Shown here piece by piece: positions 56,853-64,000 of a DNA stretch of 64,000 nt. A program made the position numbers and the translations under genes. Where the stretch lies: the NCBI GenBank assembly GCA_947561395.2, contig OX387183.1, positions 45,626,890-45,690,889 of the forward strand. Direction: 5' to 3'. Below the pieces are notes generated by a model that worked only from the letters and a program-made list of their open reading frames with translations, was not told the DNA's origin and ran no database searches. This stretch comes from Buxus sempervirens (lineage: Eukaryota; Streptophyta; Magnoliopsida; Buxales; Buxaceae). How positions within the stretch are numbered: the stretch's first letter is position 1; each line of letters begins with the position of its first letter.

Positions 56853-59800
56853 ATTGGAAAGAGTGAAATGTCATCTTATCAGCAGTCATTTCCATGTTAA
56901 TACAGGGTACATCAGGGGACCACATGGGGGGAACCAAATTTTCAGCTAGGACAGTAATCACCTTTTGCCCTCTAATATATTTGACTCTTTGGTGGAGGGT
57001 AGATGGTATGGCCCTAGCTGTATGAATCCACGGCCTTCCTAGGAGTAGGTTGAAAGCTGCAGGTATATCCATCACCTCAAATGTGATGTTAAAAATATAC
57101 GGTCCAATTGTGACCGGCAGTTCAACCTCCCCTAGGGAGTGTGTTTTAGAGCTATCAAATGCTCTTATGATTCTTCCATTTTGTTTTATTTTGTTTCGCT
57201 CCAAATTGAGCTTAACAAAGGTTACTAACGGGCAGACATTGAGAGCCGACCCATTATCAATCAAGACCCAGGCTATCATGCAACCCTTACTGAGTACAGC
57301 TATGTGCAATGGGTCAACATGATGGTACCCTGCTGGGCTGATCTCGGTCTCTGAAAAAGTTATCACATTGTGGGATAAAATTTGACCAACCATCCGGCCT
57401 AGTTGGTCTGGTTCAATGTTTTTAGGCACATGGGCCCCCTGGAGTATCCTTAACAAGGAGTCCCTATGTTTTTCAGAATTTAACAAAAGGCCCAGTATTG
57501 AGATCTGGGCAGGGACCTTGTTCAACTGTTCGATAACATTGAACTCACTCTTTTTTATTATCTTCATGAGGTCAGCAGCCTCACTGTTAGTTACCTGAGG
57601 GGCCTCTTCCCCTACCTTGGCCTTGCCTTTATTTTTTTCTTCTTCTTTCTTTTCTTTCTCTGTCTCTTTTTGTTTTTCTTCCACCCCTACACATTTTCCT
57701 GACCTCATCATGAGGTTTACTTCTTCCTTGCTTTCAGCTGCAGGGCATGTAGTGGTAAAAGCTTCACTGTAGTTCCATGGTACAGCCGATTCAGAGTAGG
57801 AAGGCTTGGGGACATTTACCACTAATGGAGGAAGTTTGGACTTGGATGCGGAAGTCTGGGTAAATGGAACATTAATAACCAGAGGTGGAAGTTGCTTTGA
57901 TGGAGAAACATTAACAACCGAAGGTGGAAGTTGTTTTGATTGAGGGGTTGTAGAAGTGACTGATGCACTAAGGGGGTCACAGTTTATGACCAATGGTGGT
58001 TTAGCATGAATGGGTGGAGTAAAAGTGGATGGATTGTAATTAATGACCAAAGGTGGATTGGCGATGTTCATCTGGGCCATGAGGGATGAGACCCGGTCCA
58101 AAGATGAGCTAATGTTCTTTGCAGCACTATCATTCCCCTTTGAAATCATATTTACCTCTTTGTCTTCATTTCTCCTGTCAAAATATACTTTGACCGTTGT
58201 CCCTATGGGAGCAATTAATTGAGATGGGTCAAAGGTTATTTTGTCAGAAGAGATGACTCCTATGACATTAGATGGGCCTACCCCGTGATGCTGGGGCAGT
58301 GGGTTTTGTCCAATATCAGTTCTTGGAGGATTGGGAGCCCCTGTATTGAAAGACAGGGTATTCTGGTCCAGTAAATCCTGAATGGCATGTTTCAAAGGCC
58401 AGCACTTGTCAGTAGGGTGCCCAGGTGCACCCATGTGGTAATCACAAGTGGTGGAGGGGTCAAAATTTCTCCCCTTGGGTGCATTCGGATTGGGTTCTCT
58501 TAGAGTGATATACCCTCCTTGCAATAAAGTGGGCAGCAATTGAGAAGGAGTCATTGGAATAGGGGTGAAAACCCTATTTCTCCTTGCTGCAAAATAGGCA
58601 TCCTTTTCCTCCTTAGTAAAAACCCTTTTTTGGTCTGAAGGTGCTGCTGGAACATTAACCCTCATGGGGGCTGGGGTAGATGGAGCAGGTGGAGTAGGAA
58701 AATGAGCTGGTATGTTGATTTGTATGGGCTTGTTAGGGCCAGATGGTGGCTGTACCATGTTTACCTCACCCTCCTTCTTGTTCCCATTCTTTTTTATCCC
58801 GCTTCCTTTCTTCAGATTAGGGTCTTGCTGATTGACCATAGCAGAGTGGTCAATTATTTTACCCGACCTGATTCCGTCTTCGATTCGGTCGGCCACTTGT
58901 ACCAAGGCAGCAAAATTGGTGGTGGTCTGACCCACCAGGTGGCTGTAGAATAGTTGACCCAAAGTGCTGATGAAAGTAGAAATCATTTCCTGTTCTAGCA
59001 TGGGTGGCCTGACCTGGGAGGCCGTCTCCCTCCACCTCTTGGCATATTGCCTTACAGTCTCATCCCTTCCTTTGCTCATTCTCATGACGTCGTACCTGTC
59101 TGGCACGATCTCTGAATTGAACCGGTATTGAGCCAGGAATGCATCGGCTAGGTCCTTCCATCTTTTGATCTTTCCATGGTCCAGAGTAGCGAACCATCTT
59201 AATGCGGTTCCAGTCAGGCTCCTTTGGAAAAGTTGAATCAAGATACCCTCATCCTGTCCGAACTGGCATAGGGCACCGCAATACAACTTTAGGTGGCTCA
59301 TGGGGCAACCAGTGCCATCATACTTGTCCAAGTCTGGGCACTTAAACTTAGCCGACAGGTTAACATTGGGGTATAGGCACAGGTCTTCAAAATTGGTGCC
59401 CCCAAAGTTGTTTACCCCTTTGACTTCCCTTAGTTCATCCTGGATCATTTCCAGTCTTTGCATGAACTTCTTTTCCATTTCTTCCCTCATTTTTTCCTTT
59501 TCCTTAGCCTTTTCTGATTCAACTGTTTCATCCCTGGTCAGTATAGGTTCAGGGGTAGGTTCATAGACGGGTTCAGGAGTTGGTTGCACTGGAGGTGGAA
59601 TGTTGACTTGGGGTGGAGGTGTAGGGTTAGATGTGGATGCCTGGTTCTGGGCCTGCATTTGTTGGGCCTGCACTTGTTGGGCCTGTACTGACAGTATGTT
59701 CTCTAACATTCGGGCTAGTCCTGCTACTTGTTCTTGGAGTAGAACAACATCTGGATGAGGAGCATCAGCTTCATCTTCAATGGAATTCATGGCGCGAGCT

Positions 59801-59880
59801 CTTGATCTGGTTACAGGAGCTATGATTGCAAGTGTATTAGTACCTGGTTTGAAAATAAAGGAAAAGATATCAGTGCCCAA
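56788..59880 (-). CDS. gag: Gag-protease of the second Tat element
   Basis: 1,030 residues are open; the likely start is the internal MNSIEDEADAPHPDVVLLQE, which aligns with the start of the nested element's gag. The gag domain includes LSAKFKCPDLDKYDGTGCP and LIQLFQRSLTGTALRWFATL. The Cys/His motif is CDYHMGAPGHPTDKC. A spacer with repeated Pro-Pro-Leu-Val-(I/V)-Asn motifs (PPLVINYNPS, PPLVINCDP, PPLVINVPF, PPLVVNVP) is unusual. The aspartic protease at the C-terminal end has WVLIDNGSALNVCP and LLLGRPWIH. The frame is intact, unlike pol. Confidence 0.88.
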   Translation of the reverse strand: MGTDIFSFIFKPGTNTLAIIAPVTRSRARAMNSIEDEADAPHPDVVLLQEQVAGLARMLENILSVQAQQVQAQQMQAQNQASTSNPTPPPQVNIPPPVQPTPEPVYEPTPEPILTRDETVESEKAKEKEKMREEMEKKFMQRLEMIQDELREVKGVNNFGGTNFEDLCLYPNVNLSAKFKCPDLDKYDGTGCPMSHLKLYCGALCQFGQDEGILIQLFQRSLTGTALRWFATLDHGKIKRWKDLADAFLAQYRFNSEIVPDRYDVMRMSKGRDETVRQYAKRWRETASQVRPPMLEQEMISTFISTLGQLFYSHLVGQTTTNFAALVQVADRIEDGIRSGKIIDHSAMVNQQDPNLKKGSGIKKNGNKKEGEVNMVQPPSGPNKPIQINIPAHFPTPPAPSTPAPMRVNVPAAPSDQKRVFTKEEKDAYFAARRNRVFTPIPMTPSQLLPTLLQGGYITLREPNPNAPKGRNFDPSTTCDYHMGAPGHPTDKCWPLKHAIQDLLDQNTLSFNTGAPNPPRTDIGQNPLPQHHGVGPSNVIGVISSDKITFDPSQLIAPIGTTVKVYFDRRNEDKEVNMISKGNDSAAKNISSSLDRVSSLMAQMNIANPPLVINYNPSTFTPPIHAKPPLVINCDPLSASVTSTTPQSKQLPPSVVNVSPSKQLPPLVINVPFTQTSASKSKLPPLVVNVPKPSYSESAVPWNYSEAFTTTCPAAESKEEVNLMMRSGKCVGVEEKQKETEKEKKEEEKNKGKAKVGEEAPQVTNSEAADLMKIIKKSEFNVIEQLNKVPAQISILGLLLNSEKHRDSLLRILQGAHVPKNIEPDQLGRMVGQILSHNVITFSETEISPAGYHHVDPLHIAVLSKGCMIAWVLIDNGSALNVCPLVTFVKLNLERNKIKQNGRIIRAFDSSKTHSLGEVELPVTIGPYIFNITFEVMDIPAAFNLLLGRPWIHTARAIPSTLHQRVKYIRGQKVITVLAENLVPPMWSPDVPCINMEMTADKMTFHSFQFETVNYIPGGVSGKRRKIDLC

Positions 59881-59960
59881 TTAACCTCATTCACATGCCT
59901 AGGAATGCCTATGTGCAAGCTGGGTGAACACGAGTTTGGATTTTTTTTTTATTTGCTTCT

Positions 59961-59991
<31 letters not shown>

Positions 59992-60044
59992 TTTTGAATT
60001 GAATTGTTGGACTATTCTAGGGCTTCCAACAGGTCCCACAAAAG

Positions 60045-61010
60045 AGAGAAAGATCTGAAATTCAAAGGCTTTCAGAGGCCCGGGGGTTTTTTGAAAAAGG
60101 TCTGAAATTCAAAGGCTTTTATACGCCCAGGGATATTTTTGGAAAAGGTCTGAAATTCAAAGGCTTTCAGATGCCCAGGGATATTTTTGGAAAAGGTCTG
60201 AAACTCAAAGGCTTTCAGATGCCCAGGGATATTTTTGGAAAAGGTCTGAAATTCAAAGGCTTTCAGAGGCCAGAGGATTTTTGATGAAAGTCTGAAATTC
60301 AAAGGCTTTCAGAGGCCCAAAAAAATCTGAAATTCAAAGGCTTTCAGAGGCCCAAAGGAAAAAAGGTCTGAAATTCAAAGGCTTTCAGAGGCCCAAAAGA
60401 AAAAGGTCTGAAATTCAAAGGCTTTCAGAGGCCCAAAAGGAAAAGGTCTGAAATTCAAAGGCTTTCAGAGGCCCAAAAGTTCTGAAATTCAAAGGCTTTC
60501 AGAGGCCCAAAAGAAAAAGGTCTGAAATTCAAAGGCTTTCAGAGGCCCGAAGATCTGAAATTCAAAGGCTTTCAGAGGCCCAGGATTTTTGAAAAATCTG
60601 AAATTCAAAGGCTTTCAGAGGCCCAAGAGTTTTTTGAGAAAAAAAGTCTGAAATTCAAAGGCTTTTAGAGGCCCAAAAGTTCTGAAATTCAAAGGCTTTC
60701 AGAGGCCCAAAAGAAAAAGGTCTGAAATTCAAAGGCTTTCAGAGGCCCGAAGATCTGAAATTCAAAGGCTTTCAGAGGCCCAGGATTTTTGAAAAATCTG
60801 AAATTCAAAGGCTTTCAAAGGCCCAAGAGTTTTTTGAGAAAAAAAGTCTGAAATTCAAAGGCTTTCAGAGGCCCGAGGATTTTTTTGAAAAGTCTGAAAT
60901 TCAAAGGCTTTCAGAGGCCCAGGATTTTTTGAAAAATCTGAAATTCAAAGGCTTTCAGAAGCCCAAGAGTTTTGAAAAAGTCTGAAATTCAAAAGCTTTC
61001 AGAAGCCCAA
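60045..61010 (-). repeat. Leader hairpin array of the second Tat element (about two dozen units)
   Basis: Tandem TCTGAAA-TTCAAAGGC-TTTCAGA units with linkers starting mostly GGCCC. All are of the one stem type; the TAAAA/TATAA stem variants of the nested element's array are not seen here. A T-rich run precedes it (59941-59995). Confidence 0.9.
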
Positions 61011-61070
61011 GGAACCTTTCTCTCACATTTTTTTTTATTCAATTATTTTCTTCTTTTTTTTTTTTTTTTT

Positions 61071-62381
61071 TTGAAGCATTTTATTCAAACTTGTTTCCCT
61101 TTATCATTATTTAAAGGTTAAAGGAAGATTTTAGTGGGAAAAACTGATTAAAGTTGAATTTTCCGAGAAAACCGTATATTCACCACGGTCCGGCCTTGCC
61201 CGTATTCATATTACGAGCAAGCCGTGACCGTATGACCAACACGGGCGCGCTCAGCCCGTATACCCAATACGGGCGAGCCCAGCCCGTGTACTAAATACGG
61301 TTTTACGGAGCTCTTTTAAATTTTTTCAGTTTTTACATGGTTTGATCACTTTGATTGCTCATCCAAACATACGGTTCACCCATTGCAGAGCTTCTAAACT
61401 GTCCCAAAGTGGACCTTGGCCTTTTTGCTAAAACACATGTTTAGGAAGGCACATGTACCTTCCAAATTGACACCATACTCAAGAATTAGGTACCCTTTTT
61501 GTTGCCTCTTGTGTGTACATAGGGTAGGATTGATTCTAAACAGAGTTAGAGACTCTTCCTATGGGCTGCACCAATTTTAAAAACATGCATATTTTGGGAC
61601 CAATTTTATCCCGAACCAATGGGCACCATGACACCCCTATGACATGAAAATAATGCAAAACAATAGGATTACCTTGTTACCTTGTTTACCTTCCATATGG
61701 CATCCGCATTATGCCCTGGTTTGTAAGCCATGCACACGGCCTTCCCACAATCATACAAACCCATATTCCCACGTAATTGTGTACTTTAGCAAAAAACGTG
61801 TAACTCCACCTTCAAGCGTAGGGGTTTTGGGTTTTGGCTTAATGGCAACCTAGCACTCAAGCCTAGTGATGACCAGAATCCCAGATCCACGTTATCATCA
61901 CATCATTAGCTCAAAGTTCTAAGGTGAATGTTTTCACTTTCGCTTTCCGAAGTATCGACCTCGTTGCGCCAAGCTACACACATTCGGGTTCAACTTCCTA
62001 TAGGTTAAGGGTAGGCTGTGTAAAAAATAAAAGGTGCACAGTGCATTGTAAAAATAAGGTGCATTCACAACGTCCCAAACCCTTGCCACTCTTTTCGCAG
62101 CCATGCATAAACAAACCAAGGCATAATATGAAGGCATATTTAAAGTAAACAAATACACAAAACAATCCTATGGCATCTAAAACATGCTCATAAAAAAATT
62201 ATCTAATCATGCAAACATATGATCATGTTATACACCAAAAATCATCATGGAGATCATGCTGAAAATTAAAACATGCTATCATAAAAATATAGCAAGAAAT
62301 AAGCATAGTTCATCAAAACGAACCTCCCCTACGCATGTTTGTAGAAACAATCCTATAAATCAAAATTAAGCATGTTTCTAC
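61071..62381 (-). other. 5' leader of the second Tat element, cut at 62381
   Basis: Nearly identical to 49513-50560 over its first 1.05 kb, then more diverged. The half-site array is at 61171-61301. The leader stops where another LTR-type sequence starts, corresponding to position 50830 or so in the nested element. Confidence 0.75.
61171..61301. promoter_or_regulatory. Alternating half-site array in the leader of the second Tat element (five units)
   Basis: Same five-unit array as at 49611-49741, with exact 28-bp spacing (starts 61171, 61199, 61227, 61255, 61283). Confidence 0.85.
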
Positions 62382-64000
62382 CTGTGCGCACCTAAACCTA
62401 GCCTAGATCGCACACCGGGCGCACCTTTGGTGCGTGCCTCGAGACATTCAGAGTCGCCACTGCCTGAGAGTGCAGGCAGACACGGTTTTGCCCTAATCAG
62501 GTCTAGGTCTGGTCTGCGGCTTTTCAGAGTTCTAGCTAAGTCCTCGGTTACGATCCGGGGAAGTCCTAAAGACACCCCGGTCCGCCCCGTTGGTTTGACG
62601 GGTCCCTCGGGTCTCCCTAGTTTTTGAGTCAAGTTCACCCTTCCTAGACCAGCATGCTGTTTATTGGGTCTGGCGGGGCCCTCTGAAGGTGTGGGTCCCT
62701 TTTATTTGATTTTATCTTTTTATTTATTTGAGTGAAGTGGGTCGGACCCGGGTCCCGTTGGAAGACCCGCGGGTTGCCATGGTTGGGCCTTGGGCCCAGT
62801 TGGGTTATTGGGTAACCCATTTGATTATCCTATTTATTTACACATTTTATGGGCTTAGTGGGCTTGGATTTGGCCCATTAGCCAAGATTCAAGGGGCCAG
62901 GACCTGTTTATTGAAAACAGGCCTGGTATGGGCCGGTCTAAAATGGGCCCCACTAGTGGGCCAAAGGGGTCTTGATGGGCCAATCTAGGTCCAAAGTCAA
63001 AAAATGGGCTTAAAATAGCCCAAATGGTTTAAGGGAGTGGTTCAAGCCGGCTTAGGCCGGGTCAGGCCCAACCGAACCAAGAAATTACATTTTTTAAGTT
63101 ACATTTATATTGGACCGTGTTTTCTATACGGTCCATTGTCGCCCGTAGATGAAATCCGGTTCACCTTGCCCGTGAAGTAAACACGGTCCAGACGGGACCG
63201 TTCTGAGTTTACGGGCTTCTTCAGCTTTGCATTTTGGCCGCCGATTCTGCCTGGGATCAATTCCGTGGCCTCTTCAAGTGTTCTGGTAATTCCAGTGGGT
63301 TTCTTCAGATCCTCCAGATGCTTCATTTTGTCTCATTTGGCATAAAAAGCCATTTATCTCCTCTTTTGCAATTTCTGAATGACTAGGCCTTCTTTTAATC
63401 ACTTGTGGCCATTGTTAAGAAGGGAAGAAGGGGGAGATTACAAGGGTATAACCGGCTTTCACAAGCACCTAAAATTCTTTGTAATGATGAACAAAATGGA
63501 TTGCCAAAATTAGCCCAAATATTAGTTAAAGTGTCCTTTTAACTTAAGACACTCCCCTTCCTTCTTGATGGAAACCGCCAACTTGAATTAAATTTCTCAT
63601 GATGTGCACCAATCAACAAATTGGTTAGAAAGGTTAGGGTAAAATCAGAATATAAAAAGAAATTCAAATAGATATTAGAGAAATCACATTTTTGCTTATG
63701 TTTATAAAAATACTTACAATACAACTCCTTTGCTTGTTTTTGTACTTCGTGGTTCTCCGGAGATTCCGGCAGCGCTTCCGCACTCTCCAAGGTTTGCTGG
63801 GATGAAATGGGAAGAGCTTGGTTATAAAATGGGGTTTAAAAGAAGGTATGAGGAGGTTCAAACATGGTTTTAGGATGGTGAGGGCATTTTGGGCATTATG
63901 TTGGCTTGGGTAGGGTGGTGGCAACTAGGCAGGACTTGGCCGTGGGAAGCACCAGGAGGGAGAGGGGGTAGGCCAAAGAGGGATGGCTTGTTCAAATGAA
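62382..64000 (-). mobile_element. LTR-type element inserted in the leader, running off the window (probably Tat)
   Basis: It begins TGTGCGCACCTAAACC at the point where the leader sequence stops. It shares the element AGAGTCGCCAC near its start with the other Tat LTRs here (62449-62459; compare 35498-35508), although the rest differs. It contains a half-site array. The other end, any TSD and the internal region lie outside the window, so the limits and family are tentative. The short frames within it have no recognisable domain. Confidence 0.5.
63114..63215. promoter_or_regulatory. Alternating half-site array in the last element (four units)
   Basis: Units start at 63114, 63142, 63169 and 63197: ACCGT-N9-ACGGT, CCCGT-N9-CCGGT, CCCGT-N9-ACGGT, ACCGT-N9-ACGGG. 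The single 8-bp spacer is between the second and third units, as in the U3 arrays at 37025 and 52569. Confidence 0.8.

Larger units (their letters stand above)
35430..62381 (-). mobile_element. Second Tat-lineage element (Ogre-like), interrupted by two later insertions; 5' LTR not in window
   Basis: The 3' LTR is at 35430-37231, followed by a polypurine tract, an antisense PMD-like gene, pol (in two parts around the nested element at 40799-52774), gag-protease and a long leader. At 62382 the leader is interrupted by another LTR-type sequence, so the 5' LTR lies outside the window. Domain content (archaeal-type RNase H, antisense gene) places it in Tat. The related nested element has an Ogre-like primer site. 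The pol frame is broken in a few places (about two or three) besides the insertion; gag is open. It is older than the nested element it contains. Confidence 0.85.

Overview
This window is plant nuclear DNA, most likely from a eudicot, and almost all of it is transposable elements. The evidence is Ty3/gypsy elements of the Tat lineage (with the extra archaeal-type RNase H), a Del/Tekay-like chromovirus LTR, Mutator- and hAT-type DNA elements, and broken copies of two plant gene families: a class A heat-shock factor and a methylesterase. I found no host gene that looks intact. All calls come from reading the sequence; no alignment or database search was run.

Left flank (1-7470). A minus-strand HSFA2/HSFA6-like pseudogene (about 115-1085) is split by a 397-bp MITE with a perfect 9-bp target duplication. 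Next come a non-autonomous hAT-like element carrying a 20-bp minisatellite (1811-3185), a 3.0-kb solo LTR with a perfect 5-bp duplication (3324-6321), and the tail of a non-LTR retroelement.

MULE block (7471-33479). Two inverted arms of about 1 kb, bounded by near-identical 9-bp flanks, define a 26-kb Mutator-like element. The arms carry fragments of an unidentified gene. The left arm holds a 663-bp hAT-like insertion, and the interior carries a second 20-21-bp minisatellite. A young, nearly whole 16.6-kb Tat retrotransposon (11566-28171, minus strand) sits inside that minisatellite. Besides gag-protease and pol it carries, on the opposite strand between pol and its 3' LTR, two tandem intron-containing genes for plant mobile domain (PMD) proteins.

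Right block (33480-64000). A hairpin MITE and a methylesterase pseudogene lie beside a Tekay LTR remnant that is cut by a second Tat element (35430-62381, minus strand, Ogre-like). That element has its own antisense PMD-like gene. A gag-only relative (40799-52774) is inserted in its pol, and another LTR-type element (from 62382) in its leader.

Two structures in the right block seem new to me. (1) Arrays of 5-bp half-sites in strict alternating inversion (MCCGT-N9-ACGGK, repeated about every 28 bp) occur in the U3 of three LTRs, in the LTR-like sequence at 62382 onward, in both Tat leaders, and 23 bp upstream of the TATA box of the antisense PMD-like gene. (2) Each leader carries dozens of short hairpins whose stems differ by paired, compensating changes around a constant 9-nt loop. 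Together they suggest a retroelement family with a shared regulatory-site array, a structured RNA leader and its own antisense gene, used by both the full element and its gag-only relative.
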